This document shows, in pieces, positions 52,759 to 62,097 of a DNA stretch of 64,000 bases. The position numbers and the translations under genes are program-made. Each line of letters starts with the position of its first letter. Position 1 is the first letter of the stretch. Source of the stretch: Haloplanus rubicundus (GTDB lineage Archaea; Halobacteriota; Halobacteria; Halobacteriales; Haloferacaceae); assembly GCF_003342675.1 (NCBI RefSeq), contig NZ_CP031148.1, positions 2,852,001 through 2,916,000 on the forward strand. The letters run 5' to 3'. The notes below the pieces were generated by a model. It was not told the origin of the DNA. It saw only the letters and a program-made list of their open reading frames with translations, and made no database searches.

Positions 52759-54006
52759 TTACTCGTACAGCGGGTGGGCCGCACACAGTTCGTCTACCCG
52801 GTCGCTCACGTCGTCGAGGACGGCGTCGTCCGCGGGCGCGTCGAGGACGCGCGCGATCAGATCGCCCACCTCGCGGATGGCCTCCTCCTCGAAGCCGCGG
52901 GTGGTGAGCGCCGCCGTTCCGGCGCGGATGCCGCTGGGGTCGAACGGCGAGCGCGTCTCCCCCGGCACCGTGTTGCCGTTGAGGACGATACCCGTCTCGT
53001 CGAGGGCGTCCTCCGCGTCGCCGCCCGAGAGGTTCGGATGCGACTCGCGCAGGTCGACGAGGACGAGGTGAGTGTCGGTGCCCCCGGAGACCAGAGAGAG
53101 GCCGTGGTCGGCGAGTCGCTCGCCCAGCGCGTGGGCGTTGTCGACCACCTGCTCGGCGTATGCGGTGAAGGAGTCGTCGAGCGCCTCGCCGAATCCAACC
53201 GCCTTGCCGGCGACGTTGTGCATGAGGGGCCCGCCCTGTACCCCGGGGAAGACGGCGTTGTCGACGGCGTCGGCGTGTTCCGCCCCGCACATGATGATCC
53301 CGCCGCGGCCGGCGCGGATGGTCTTGTGCGTGCTCCCGGTGACGAAGTCCGCGACACCGACGGGCGAGGGGTGGACGCCCGCGGCGACGAGGCCGGTGAT
53401 GTGGGCGATGTCGGCGACGTGGATGGCGTCGACGGCGTCGGCGACGGCGTCGATGCGCTCCCAGTCGACCTGCCGCGGATAGGCGGAGAAGCCGGAGACG
53501 ATAGCGTCGGGGTCGAAGGAGTCCGCGGTGTCGGCCAGCGCCTCGTAGTCGAGATACCCCGTCTCCGGGTCGACGCGGTAGTGTTCCACGTCGAACAGCT
53601 GCCCGGCGAAGTTGGCGGGGTGGCCGTGGCTCAGGTGACCGCCGTGTTCGAGTTCGAGCGAGAGGATGCGGTCGCCGGGATCGAGGGTCGCGAGGTACAC
53701 CGCCATGTTCGCCTGCGAGCCGCTGTGGGGCTGGACGTTGACGTGCTCGGCGCCCCAGAGTTCCTTGGCGCGTTCGATTGCCAGCTCCTCGACGGCGTCG
53801 GCGTACCGACAGCCGGCGTAGTAGCGCTCGCCGGGGTAACCCTCGGCGTACTTGTTGGTGAGGCTACTTCCCTGGGCCTCGATCACGGCCTCGCTCGCGT
53901 GGTTCTCCGAGGCGATCATCGATAGCGTGGTTCGCTGGCGCTCGGTCTCGGCGGAGATCGCGTCCGCGACCGCCGGATCGGTCGCTCGGACGTGACTGTA
54001 GTCCAT
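52759..54006 (-). CDS. glyA: Serine hydroxymethyltransferase
   Basis: A 415-residue PLP enzyme that interconverts serine and glycine with transfer of a one-carbon unit to tetrahydrofolate. The PLP lysine is K228 in TGSTHKTIRAGRGG; SENHASEAVIEAQGS and LSHGHPANFAG are family segments. A TATA-like ctttatg lies about 26 bases upstream on the minus strand, consistent with a leaderless start at 54006. folD is in the same window, five genes away. Confidence 0.95.
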   Translation of the reverse strand: MDYSHVRATDPAVADAISAETERQRTTLSMIASENHASEAVIEAQGSSLTNKYAEGYPGERYYAGCRYADAVEELAIERAKELWGAEHVNVQPHSGSQANMAVYLATLDPGDRILSLELEHGGHLSHGHPANFAGQLFDVEHYRVDPETGYLDYEALADTADSFDPDAIVSGFSAYPRQVDWERIDAVADAVDAIHVADIAHITGLVAAGVHPSPVGVADFVTGSTHKTIRAGRGGIIMCGAEHADAVDNAVFPGVQGGPLMHNVAGKAVGFGEALDDSFTAYAEQVVDNAHALGERLADHGLSLVSGGTDTHLVLVDLRESHPNLSGGDAEDALDETGIVLNGNTVPGETRSPFDPSGIRAGTAALTTRGFEEEAIREVGDLIARVLDAPADDAVLDDVSDRVDELCAAHPLYE

Positions 54007-54138
54007 GTGTACCCGCGTGGCAACCGAGGCATAAAGCTGTCTCTCACTCGAACCGGCGGCCGGCGCGGACGGTCGTCGTCAAGAAAATTAACGGTTGGTA
54101 CAACTCTAAAATTACTCTGTTACGCGATAGAGGGGTCG

Positions 54139-54150
54139 TTAAAATTAATA
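54139..54150 (+). promoter_or_regulatory. TATA box for tbsP
   Basis: ttaaaattaata lies 22-33 bases before the ATG of tbsP, consistent with a leaderless transcript. The 166-base gap between divergent glyA and tbsP has AT-rich sequence on both sides but no further motif I can name. Confidence 0.5.
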
Positions 54151-54172
54151 CAGGTGCGAAGATATTGAAGCC

Positions 54173-54985
54173 ATGGTCGACGGGGTGAACCTGCACGGAG
54201 AGAGCTTCGAGGAGGTACTGGAGACGGTGTTCGAGTCGACCGACGCGCTGTTGCTGGTCGATCCGACCGGGGGAATGGTCGAGGCGCTCACGACGGTCAC
54301 GTCGACGGTGGCGAACCCGCCGTCGGTCCGGATTCTGACCGAGGCGGCGGTGTTGAAAGACGTGATGGACGACTTCGTCGTGGCGAGCAACGCCGCCGAC
54401 CACATCGAGTCGGGAACGCTCTCCGTGCGAACGGGAACGGCCGCCGCCAACGCGCTCGTACTCACCGACGAGGCTGTGTGGGCGCTGGTCGGGGCCGACG
54501 ACCACGTCGCCGCGCTCGGAACCGACGCGGACGACTTCGTCGCCGCCGCCGGCGACACCTACGAGACCCAGTGGGAGCGAGCGGAGTCGTTCAACCTCCG
54601 GACGCCACCCCTGTCGCTGGTCCGCGAGACGCTCGGCGAGGACATCGGGCAGGACACCCGGGCCGACTTCGACGCCACGCTCGAAGCGCTCCAGTCCGCC
54701 CGCGATGCCACCGGCGAGTTCGACGAGGTGACGCTCACGCTCCTCGTCGCCGCCCGCAACGACGTGCTCCTGTACGACATCAGCAAGTGGGGCGAGGACG
54801 TGGGCATCGCGAGCAAGGCCACGTTCTCGCGGACCAAGACCACCCTCGAGGAGGAGGGACTCATCCGGACGGAGAAGGTTCCCATCGACGTGGGTCGACC
54901 CCGCCTGCGGCTGAAACTCAACGAGGACCGATTCGAGGAGGCGACGCCCGCCGAACTCGCCGCGGTGACGCTCAACCACGCCTGA
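54173..54985 (+). CDS. tbsP: TbsP-type transcriptional regulator
   Basis: A 270-residue protein (DUF5821/TbsP). The N-terminal two-thirds is an effector-like region (VFESTDALLLVDPTGGMVEALTTV). The C-terminal segment (DEVTLTLLVAARNDVLLYDISKWGEDVGIASKATFSRTKTTLEEEGLIRTEKVPIDVGRPRLRL) is a winged helix. TbsP is known from Haloferax to act with TrmB on a gluconeogenic gene. The regulon here is unknown, and this window contains a TrmB-like gene 37 kb away. It precedes ycaO by 46 bases. Confidence 0.85.
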   Translation: MVDGVNLHGESFEEVLETVFESTDALLLVDPTGGMVEALTTVTSTVANPPSVRILTEAAVLKDVMDDFVVASNAADHIESGTLSVRTGTAAANALVLTDEAVWALVGADDHVAALGTDADDFVAAAGDTYETQWERAESFNLRTPPLSLVRETLGEDIGQDTRADFDATLEALQSARDATGEFDEVTLTLLVAARNDVLLYDISKWGEDVGIASKATFSRTKTTLEEEGLIRTEKVPIDVGRPRLRLKLNEDRFEEATPAELAAVTLNHA

Positions 54986-55031
54986 CCGCGACTCCCGACC
55001 ACTTTTCTCCCCGGACAGCGTCGGCCGAGCC

Positions 55032-56726
55032 ATGCAGATCGGTATCGCGGGGAGCGGACCGGCGGCCGAGTCGGTCCGGGCCGCGCTCGACGACGTGGAC
55101 GCGACGGCGGCGGCGGTGCCGCCGGACGGACTCGACTCGTACTCCCTCGGCGTCGTGATCGCCCCGGCCGGCGCACCGGCCTTCGAGGCGGCGGACGCGG
55201 CCGCCACGCGCTGGCTCGCCGTCGAAATCGGCGGTCTCGGCGGCGTCGCCATCCCCGACCTCGACGCGACGGTGACGGTCTTCGCCGACGGCGTCGGCTA
55301 CCGCGACCTCCGGGAGCGCGTCGCTGCCGCGGAGGTCGAGGGGAGCGGCGACCCGACGGGGAGTCGAAGCGCCGTCCGCCTCGCCGGCGCCGTCGCGGGC
55401 CACCGCCTCGTCTCGCTGCTCTCCGGCGCGGACCTCGCCGGAACCGTCGTGGAGGTGCCCGGCGGCGAGCGGCGGGTGTTCGCGGTCCCACGTGCCGAAA
55501 ATCGGGACCGTGGCCTCCGGCGGACCCACCGCGACGCCACCCTCGACGACGCCCTCGCTCGCGCCGAACGGGCCGTCGACGACCGGGTCGGCCTCCTGAC
55601 GCAGGTGGGAGAACGCGAGTCGTTCCCGGCGCCGTACTACTTGGCGTCCACGTCCGACACGAGCGTCTTCAGCGACGCCCGGGCCGCCGCCCTCACGGCG
55701 GGCGTCGACGACGACTGGGACCGCGCGTTCGTGAAGGCGCTCGGCGAGGGGCTGGAACGCTACTGCGCCGGCGTCTACCGCGAGGCCGAGTTCGCGGACG
55801 CCCCGCCCGCGGCCACGACGGTCGAGGGACGGGAGGCAATCTCCCCGACGACGTTCGTCCGCCCCGACGACCGGGACGCGGGAGCCGATCCGATCCCGTG
55901 GGTGCCCGGCGAGGATCTGGCGACCGGCGACGCCGTGGCCCTCCCCGCGGAGTTCGTCCACTACCCGCCGCCCGCGGAGCGATACCGGCCACCGATCACG
56001 ACGGGGCTGGGGCTGGGCAGTTCGGGCGTCGAAGCCATCCTCTCGGGCCTGTACGAGGTGATCGAACGCGACGCGACGATGCTCGCCTGGTACTCGACGT
56101 ACGAACCGCTCGGGCTGGCGGTGGACGACGAGGGGTTCTCGGCGCTGGTCGACCGCGCCCGCGCCGAACGGCTGTCGGTGACGCCGCTACTCGTCACCGC
56201 GGACGTGGACGTCCCGGTCGTCGCCGTCGCCGTCCACCGCGAGGGGGAGTGGCCCCGGTTCGCCGTCGGATCGGGGGCGGACCTCGACGCCGCGGCCGCG
56301 GCCCGGTCGGCGCTCGCGGAGGCGCTCCAGAACTGGATGGAACTGCGGGCGATGGGGCCGGAGGAGGCGAACGGCGAGGAAGGCGCCATCGGCCACTACG
56401 CCGACCTCCCGGCCGCGGCCGAGGCGTTCCTCGGCGTCGACGGCGAGGTGCCGGCGTCGACCGTCGGCCCCGATCCGGTCCCGGCGGGCGCGGCCGAACT
56501 CGACGCGGTCGTCTCGCGGGCGACCGACGCCGGCCTCGACGCCTACGCCGCCCGCCTCACGACGCCGGACGTGGCCGAGTTGGGGTTCGAGGCGGTTCGC
56601 GTGCTCTCCCCGACCGCACAGCCGCTGTTCGTCGGCGATCCCTTCTTCGGCGACCGCGCCGAGAACGTCCCCCCGGAGATGGGCTACGAACCCCGTCTCG
56701 ACCGGGGGTTCCACCCCTATCCGTAG
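55032..56726 (+). CDS. ycaO: YcaO-domain protein, stand-alone
   Basis: A 564-residue YcaO cyclodehydratase-fold protein. An N-terminal docking-like domain (1-190) precedes the YcaO ATP-binding core: LGEGLERYCAG (E239/E242), ILSGLYEVIERDATM (E342, E345), and AEALQNWMELRAM. The tail ends FHPYP, resembling the Pro-rich C-terminus of SagD-type YcaO. There is no recognisable precursor peptide, E1-like or dehydrogenase partner adjacent. Its likely role is thioamide or azoline formation on a protein or peptide, but the substrate is unknown. Confidence 0.87.
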   Translation: MQIGIAGSGPAAESVRAALDDVDATAAAVPPDGLDSYSLGVVIAPAGAPAFEAADAAATRWLAVEIGGLGGVAIPDLDATVTVFADGVGYRDLRERVAAAEVEGSGDPTGSRSAVRLAGAVAGHRLVSLLSGADLAGTVVEVPGGERRVFAVPRAENRDRGLRRTHRDATLDDALARAERAVDDRVGLLTQVGERESFPAPYYLASTSDTSVFSDARAAALTAGVDDDWDRAFVKALGEGLERYCAGVYREAEFADAPPAATTVEGREAISPTTFVRPDDRDAGADPIPWVPGEDLATGDAVALPAEFVHYPPPAERYRPPITTGLGLGSSGVEAILSGLYEVIERDATMLAWYSTYEPLGLAVDDEGFSALVDRARAERLSVTPLLVTADVDVPVVAVAVHREGEWPRFAVGSGADLDAAAAARSALAEALQNWMELRAMGPEEANGEEGAIGHYADLPAAAEAFLGVDGEVPASTVGPDPVPAGAAELDAVVSRATDAGLDAYAARLTTPDVAELGFEAVRVLSPTAQPLFVGDPFFGDRAENVPPEMGYEPRLDRGFHPYP

Positions 56727-56735
56727 CCCCCGCCG

Positions 56736-57869
56736 CTACACGCCGAAGGTCGCCCGCAACATGTCGCGGGTGCCCGGCCCCAGCCCCACGGCGAGGATGG
56801 CGATCATGAGCAAGATGGCGTACCGCGGGTTCTCGTCGAAGATCTGTGCGTCGAACAGCCAGACGACGACGGTGGCGGCGACGAGTTTCACGACGAGGAA
56901 CGGCCAGGTGTCGCCGGTGACGGCGAGGACGGACGCGGGTAGCGTCGATCCCGTAATCTCGACGATGGCCCGATTGACGGGGTGTTTGGGGACGAGGTTC
57001 GGCCCGGCGCCGAGCGCGACCATCCAGTCGAGACCGACGATGTTGGCGACGCCGTCGACGGCGTGGCCCCAGATGACGACGAAGCCCATGCGACCGGTGC
57101 CGGCGTTGACCGCCGGGGCGAAGCGCTCGATCAGCCACCACGTCCCGGCGGCCGAGATCGTCGACCCCGCGAGGATGACGACGATCACCTGCGGGTAGAA
57201 GGTGCCCGGACCGTCGGGGGCGACGGCGCTCCAGAGCAGGAAGAGGAGGGTCGCCACGAGGACGACGACGCCGGACGCGAGGAGCGGTCGGGTGTAGTCA
57301 CCGACGACGTTCCGGCGGGCCAGTGCGACGCTCGCGACGACGGCGGCGAGGGTCACGCCGAAGACGGTGAAGTAGATGACCGGGCTGATGAGCAGCGTGT
57401 TGAGCGGGTAGTCGATCAGCGGATCGGCGGCGGCGTCGGTCACGTCCTCGACGACGCGGAGCGCGCCGCCGAAGAAGACGAACGGCAGGAGGGAGAAGAA
57501 GAGTTCGCGGTCGGTGCCGAGATCGAGGGCGCGGAGGAGGAAGACGAGACCGGAGAGGGCGACGAGCAGGATGACGACGTACCCCACCTCGGAGACGAGC
57601 GTGTAGCCGGGGTAGGCGACCGGCTCCGGCGCGGCCGAACACGCCGCGGACTCGTAGAGATAGCGGGTGGCGCCGCCCTCACGGATCGCACAGAAGGCGC
57701 TGTTGGCGTCGGCCTGCACCGGTCCCCAGAAGAAGTGCCAGACGAACCCGTCGTAGACGGTACGCGGGAACAGGAGCGACCCGCCGATCAGGGCGACGAG
57801 AAGCGCGAGGACCGACCCGGTCCAGAGCTGCAGCGGTTCGACGTCGAGGCGTTCCGCGACCGTGGCCAT
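56736..57869 (-). CDS. DUF63 membrane protein
   Basis: A 377-residue integral membrane protein with about nine helices, matching the archaeal DUF63 family: early [16 protein letters not shown], central [14 protein letters not shown], and late [15 protein letters not shown] small cysteine segment (FCAIREGG...AACSAA) is in a loop. Function unknown. Convergent with ycaO. Confidence 0.86.
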   Translation of the reverse strand: MATVAERLDVEPLQLWTGSVLALLVALIGGSLLFPRTVYDGFVWHFFWGPVQADANSAFCAIREGGATRYLYESAACSAAPEPVAYPGYTLVSEVGYVVILLVALSGLVFLLRALDLGTDRELFFSLLPFVFFGGALRVVEDVTDAAADPLIDYPLNTLLISPVIYFTVFGVTLAAVVASVALARRNVVGDYTRPLLASGVVVLVATLLFLLWSAVAPDGPGTFYPQVIVVILAGSTISAAGTWWLIERFAPAVNAGTGRMGFVVIWGHAVDGVANIVGLDWMVALGAGPNLVPKHPVNRAIVEITGSTLPASVLAVTGDTWPFLVVKLVAATVVVWLFDAQIFDENPRYAILLMIAILAVGLGPGTRDMLRATFGV

Positions 57870-57935
57870 ATCCCAACGCCGGCACCGGTGCGTTTCAGGG
57901 TTGTGGTTGTGGGCGACGGGAGCGCACGCGGGCGA

Positions 57936-58637
57936 TCAGGCGACCGCCGGATCGACGTCGGCGTCGTCGCCGCCCCCGATGGCGTCGCCGAAGCCCGTGC
58001 CCCAGACCCACGCCGCCGCGACCTGGCCGTAGAAGGTGACGAACACGCCGGCGATGGCGCCGACGAAGGGGACGATGCCGAGGACGCTCGCGACGACGGC
58101 GGCGGCGAGCAACACCCCGACCCCGTAGAGCCACGGGATGGCGTACGTCCGGTCCGTCGCGACCGAGCCGATCACGTCGAGGTCGAACGCCGCGCCGAGC
58201 GTGCCGACGTGGGCGTAGTTGGTGAGGCCGATCAGGGTGACGTATCCGAACGCCAGCGCGAGCAGCGTCGAGAGCGCCAGCCCGCCGAGCAGGCCGGCGA
58301 TGCCGACGCCCGCGCCCACCTCCGACCCCGACGCGATAGCCGCGAGCGAGCCGCCGACGGTCAAGAGAAAGACGAGCAAGGGGATCAACTGGTAGACGAA
58401 GACGATGACGAACGCGACCACGCCCTCCTTCAGGAGCGTCCCCCAGTCGTCGAAGACGGGAGGATTCTCCTGCCCCTCGATCCCGTCACGCAGGACGCGA
58501 AGGACGTAGCCGTACACCAGAAACGCCGGGACGATGAGGAACGAAAACAGGGTCAACGCCCCGCCGATGAGGACCGTCTTGAGCCAGTCGTCGGAGTTGG
58601 TCGGGTAGGTTACGACCCGCTCTAGATCTATCGCCAT
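57936..58637 (-). CDS. DUF4013 membrane protein, copy 2
   Basis: A 233-residue DUF4013 protein, paralogue of the one at 37328-38032. The N-terminal WLKTVLIGGALTLFSFLIVPAFLVYGYVLRVLRDG is shared in pattern, with several further helices. It shares length and topology with copy 1. Function unknown. It is next to DUF63 and a CBS protein on the same strand. Confidence 0.86.
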   Translation of the reverse strand: MAIDLERVVTYPTNSDDWLKTVLIGGALTLFSFLIVPAFLVYGYVLRVLRDGIEGQENPPVFDDWGTLLKEGVVAFVIVFVYQLIPLLVFLLTVGGSLAAIASGSEVGAGVGIAGLLGGLALSTLLALAFGYVTLIGLTNYAHVGTLGAAFDLDVIGSVATDRTYAIPWLYGVGVLLAAAVVASVLGIVPFVGAIAGVFVTFYGQVAAAWVWGTGFGDAIGGGDDADVDPAVA

Positions 58638-58682
58638 ACCGACGTATTTCCGGGACGAATGGTAAGTCTTTGCCAGCGGCCA

Positions 58683-59087
58683 CTACCCCTGGATGGGGGC
58701 GTCGGCCGCCGACAGCGCCTCGGCCAGATCCGTCGTCGTCAGGATGCCCACCCCGTTGCCGTCGGCGTCGGTCACGGGGGCGTGGCTGATGTCGGCGTCG
58801 ACCATCTGCCGGGCGGCGACGGTGAGGGGGTCGTCCGGTCGCACCGTCTCCACGTCGGTCGTCATGTACGCGCCGACGGTCGCCTCGTCGGCCGGGGTGG
58901 CGTCCGCCGCCACGCGGACGGCGTCCGTCGACGTGAAGATGCCCTCGGGACGACAGGCCTCGCCGACGACGACGACGGATTTGATTCCGGCCTCCAGCAT
59001 CCCCCGTGCGGCCTCGTCGACCGGCGTGTCCGCATCGAGCGTGAGCATCGGCGTGGTCATGGCGTCGCTGACCAGCGTGTCTGTCAT
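58683..59087 (-). CDS. CBS-domain protein
   Basis: A 134-residue protein of two CBS domains (VSDAMTTPMLTLDADTPVDEAARGML; GAYMTTDVETVRPDDPLTVAARQMVDADISHAPVTD). Such proteins bind adenine nucleotides and regulate partners. The ATG at 59087 is supported by a TATA-like cttatgtg about 25 bases upstream; a GTG five codons earlier is less likely. Partner not identified. Confidence 0.9.
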   Translation of the reverse strand: MTDTLVSDAMTTPMLTLDADTPVDEAARGMLEAGIKSVVVVGEACRPEGIFTSTDAVRVAADATPADEATVGAYMTTDVETVRPDDPLTVAARQMVDADISHAPVTDADGNGVGILTTTDLAEALSAADAPIQG

Positions 59088-59197
59088 GCGTTGACACTGC
59101 ACGATACAGGCACATAAGCCCGTCGCGACGGGGGCGAGTGGCTCCGCGTCACCGGTGCCTTCGTGTGCCCGGGCGTGCCATCGGGAGACGCCCGCCG

Positions 59198-59554
59198 ATG
59201 CTCCCCGACGCCCTCCTCCACGACCTGAGTCTCGCCGCGACGATCAACGGCCTGCTCGCGTGTTGTCTCCTGACGGCTGCGACGCTCCGCCGGAACGACC
59301 GTCTCCTGCGGATCGGCGCCGGCGCGGCCCTCGCGACGGCGCTCGTCGGGGTCGTCGCCGTCTGGCCGCCCGCCCGGTGGACCGACTTCGGCGTCGTCGG
59401 CGGCGTCGTGACCGGCCTCCCCGCCCTCGGCGCCGGCCTCTGTCTGTTCGGCTACGGCCGGCATCGGGCGCTGGCGGGGGTCGGAATCCTCGCCCTCCTC
59501 CTCGGACTCGTCCTGTCGATTCCCGTCTTCGGCGAGCGGTTCGTCGCGCCGTGA
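59198..59554 (+). CDS. Small membrane protein, 4 helices
   Basis: A 118-residue hydrophobic protein starting MLPDALLHDLSLAATINGLLACCLLTAATLRR, with about four helices. No family motif. The start at 59198 is preferred over an upstream frame start that adds a non-membrane Arg-rich tail. It lies next to the PQQ lipoprotein gene. Confidence 0.7.
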   Translation: MLPDALLHDLSLAATINGLLACCLLTAATLRRNDRLLRIGAGAALATALVGVVAVWPPARWTDFGVVGGVVTGLPALGAGLCLFGYGRHRALAGVGILALLLGLVLSIPVFGERFVAP

Positions 59555-59602
59555 GGCCGGAACCGGGACTCATTTCAAGGTAGTGTCACAACACGACGCT
59601 CG

Positions 59603-60832
59603 ATGCCCTCCATCACTCGCAGGACGCTCCTCCGAACGCTCGCGGTCGGCGCGGCCGCCGGCGTCGCCGGGTGTTCGTCGTCGTGCCCCGACAGCGACCC
59701 GCCGGAGCCGTCGGTCGTCGTCGACGGGACCGCCGGATCGGGATTCGAGACGCTCCCCGGTGGCTCGTGGCCCCAACCCCGCTTCGATGCCGGTAACACG
59801 GGCCACGCCCCCGTCCGACCGCCGACCGACTCGCCGACCCTCCGCTGGCGAACGACGCTCTCCGCCCCGCCCGTCGACGGCGCCGGCGCCGCCGCGAGTT
59901 CGCCGACGGTCGCCGACGGACGGGTGTACGTGACGACCGCGGAGGGAGCCTTCGCGCTCTCCCTCCGGGACGGGTCGGAGCGCTGGCACCACGAAACGAC
60001 GCCGGCGACGACCGATCCGACGGTCGGCTACGACGACGAACTCGCCCCACCCGTCGTCGCGGACGGCCGGGTGTATCTGGCGACGGCCGACGGCGTCGTC
60101 GCCCTGCACGCCGACGACGGTACCGTCGCGTGGCGGGCCACGGACGCGGCCGCGACGGGCGTGCCGGCTGTCCACGGGGACGGACTCCTCGCTCCGACGA
60201 CGGACGGCCTCGCCGAACTCGACGCCCGCGACGGGAGTCGACGCTGGGTCGCCGACGTCGAGGCCACCCTGCCCGCCGTGGCCGACGGGACCGTCGTCGC
60301 GGGCGGCGAGGAGACGGTGGCGCTGGACGCCGCGTCCGGCGACCGGGAGTGGTCGGCGTCGGCGCGCGCCGAGTTCCACCCCGTCGTCGCCGACGACACC
60401 GTCTTCCTCGGGACGTACAGCCAACTCGTCGGGCTCGCCCTCGACGACGGCCGGGAGCGGTGGGCGGTCGACCGCGGCGGCGGGCGGACCTTCTCCGCGC
60501 CGGTGGTCACGCCCGAGACGGTCTACACGGTCGAACGCCCGTCCGAGGCGGCCGACGCGACGTTCGCCTTCGACCGCGACGGCGACGGGTCGCCGGAGCC
60601 GCGGTGGTGTTCGTACGTCGCAGAGGGGTCGGTCACGGCCGCGGCCGGCGGCCACGCGTTCGCGCTCCAGTCCGGCGCCGCCGACCCGCAACTGGTCGCG
60701 TTCACCGAACGCTTCGGCGAGGCGACGTGGGGCTACGCGGCCGCGGATCGGACGGTGCCGCCGGCGGTCCTCGACGACGGCGTCGTCACCGTCACCCGCC
60801 GCGGTACCGTCGCCGCCGTCGGAGGTGCCTGA
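59603..60832 (+). CDS. PQQ-like beta-propeller Tat lipoprotein
   Basis: A 409-residue exported protein. It has a Tat signal (TRRTLLRTLAVGAAAG, then lipobox VAGC with C24), so it is probably anchored outside the membrane. The remainder is a PQQ-like propeller with repeats such as VYVTTAEGAFALSLRDGSERW, VYLATADGVVALHADDGTVAW, and TVVAGGEETVALDAASGDREW. No PQQ-binding Trp docking is claimed. Role could be an assembly or binding platform. It is followed 2 bases later by a membrane protein, likely cotranscribed. Confidence 0.87.
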   Translation: MPSITRRTLLRTLAVGAAAGVAGCSSSCPDSDPPEPSVVVDGTAGSGFETLPGGSWPQPRFDAGNTGHAPVRPPTDSPTLRWRTTLSAPPVDGAGAAASSPTVADGRVYVTTAEGAFALSLRDGSERWHHETTPATTDPTVGYDDELAPPVVADGRVYLATADGVVALHADDGTVAWRATDAAATGVPAVHGDGLLAPTTDGLAELDARDGSRRWVADVEATLPAVADGTVVAGGEETVALDAASGDREWSASARAEFHPVVADDTVFLGTYSQLVGLALDDGRERWAVDRGGGRTFSAPVVTPETVYTVERPSEAADATFAFDRDGDGSPEPRWCSYVAEGSVTAAAGGHAFALQSGAADPQLVAFTERFGEATWGYAAADRTVPPAVLDDGVVTVTRRGTVAAVGGA

Positions 60833-60834
60833 CG

Positions 60835-61470
60835 ATGTGGACGCCGTCGAACCGCGTCTTCGGGGGCCTGACCGCCCTCGGCGGTCTCTGTACCCTCGTC
60901 GCCACCCTGCCCGCACGCTGGCTCGGGCCGCGACCCACGGACTCCTACGTCTTCGATCCCCCCCGGTTCGGCGCGCTATGGTTCGAACGAACCGTCGCTC
61001 CCGCCGTCGCCGTCGCGGCGGCGCTGCTGATACTGGTCGGGCTGCTCGCCCTGTTTCGCCGCGACCGGGAGCGGATGGCTCGCTGGCAGCGCTGGTTCGC
61101 CGTCGTCGCCGTCGTCGGCGTCGCCGTCGGGACGCTGGCGACGATGCTCGTCGTCTCGGCGGGACCGGGCGGGACCGCCGACCCGACCGTCGCCCTGAAC
61201 GTCCTGCTCGGCGTCGGCCTCGGGCTGCTGGGGCTTCTCCTCGCCCTCCCCGGTCTCGTGGCGTGGGGCGTCGGCCACCTGCGCTCCGGCCGCCGACGGC
61301 TCGGCGCGGCGCTCGCCGGCGGCCCCGTCGTGACCCTTACAGTTCTCGTCGCCAACGTCGGTGCCGGCGTCTCGTTCGACGGGGTCGGTGGCCTCCCGAT
61401 CACTCTCCCGGTCGCGCTGGCAGTCGGTGTCGTCGGCTACGACCTGTGGGATCGGGCGGGGGCGACCTGA
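60835..61470 (+). CDS. Integral membrane protein, next to PQQ lipoprotein
   Basis: A 211-residue protein with about five helices. It starts 2 bases after the propeller lipoprotein stop, so they form an operon. A Gly/Leu-rich central helix (LLGVGLGLLGLLLALPGLV) dominates. No recognised family. Confidence 0.75.
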   Translation: MWTPSNRVFGGLTALGGLCTLVATLPARWLGPRPTDSYVFDPPRFGALWFERTVAPAVAVAAALLILVGLLALFRRDRERMARWQRWFAVVAVVGVAVGTLATMLVVSAGPGGTADPTVALNVLLGVGLGLLGLLLALPGLVAWGVGHLRSGRRRLGAALAGGPVVTLTVLVANVGAGVSFDGVGGLPITLPVALAVGVVGYDLWDRAGAT

Positions 61471-61527
61471 CTTCGCCAGTGCGACGGCGGGAACGGACTC
61501 AAGCCGCCGGAATCCTACCCGCCGAAT

Positions 61528-61851
61528 ATGTCGGACGAACAAGGTACCTGCGGTCGCTGCGAGGAGACGATTCCCACCGACGTGGATCGGTGCCCGCTCT
61601 GTGGCTACCGTCCCGGCCCCCGGAATCGGCGTGCGACACGCCTCGCCGAGTACGCCCTCGTCGGCGTCGTCGTCGCTTCCGTGGTCGTCTTCGTCGGCGG
61701 CGTCGCCGCCTCGGCGTTCGATCTGCCGGTCGGCGACCTCACCCGCATCGCCATCGTGACCCCGTACACCGCCGGCATCTCGGGGTTTTTCGCGTACTAC
61801 CTCCACCGAAAGCGTCGGGCGACGCCGACCGACGACGACACGTTCGGGTGA
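61528..61851 (+). CDS. Zinc-ribbon membrane protein, copy 1
   Basis: A 107-residue protein. A four-Cys ribbon CGRCEETIPTDVDRCPLCG is near the N-terminus (residues 8-26), followed by two hydrophobic helices (about 42-64 and 76-92) and a charged tail ending TPTDDDTFG. It is a close paralogue of the protein at 62550-62909. Function unknown. Confidence 0.8.
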   Translation: MSDEQGTCGRCEETIPTDVDRCPLCGYRPGPRNRRATRLAEYALVGVVVASVVVFVGGVAASAFDLPVGDLTRIAIVTPYTAGISGFFAYYLHRKRRATPTDDDTFG

Positions 61852-61917
61852 GCGACGACCCGCGGCGCGCCGAAACCGTCAACGCTACGTCTCTCGGCGG
61901 TCGGGGGTTTCACAATC

Positions 61918-62043
61918 ATGACCGATCTGTACCGACACGAATCGCCAATGGAAACCGCCCTCCGGGCCACCGGCGAGGCCGACGACGGGGCGACGTTCAC
62001 CGACGCCGGACGCGCCGTCGAGCGCCCGGCACGCGGCGCATGA
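61918..62043 (+). CDS. 41-aa putative small protein
   Basis: A short frame MTDLYRHESPMETALRATG... to a stop at 62043. It has haloarchaeal composition but no recognised family. Could be chance; it lies in the 246-base gap between the zinc-ribbon copy 1 and the SRPBCC gene. Confidence 0.35.
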   Translation: MTDLYRHESPMETALRATGEADDGATFTDAGRAVERPARGA

Positions 62044-62097
62044 CTCGATTCCACGGGCCGGAACGAACTTCTCCGACGAGCCCGAAGCGTCGTCCCC

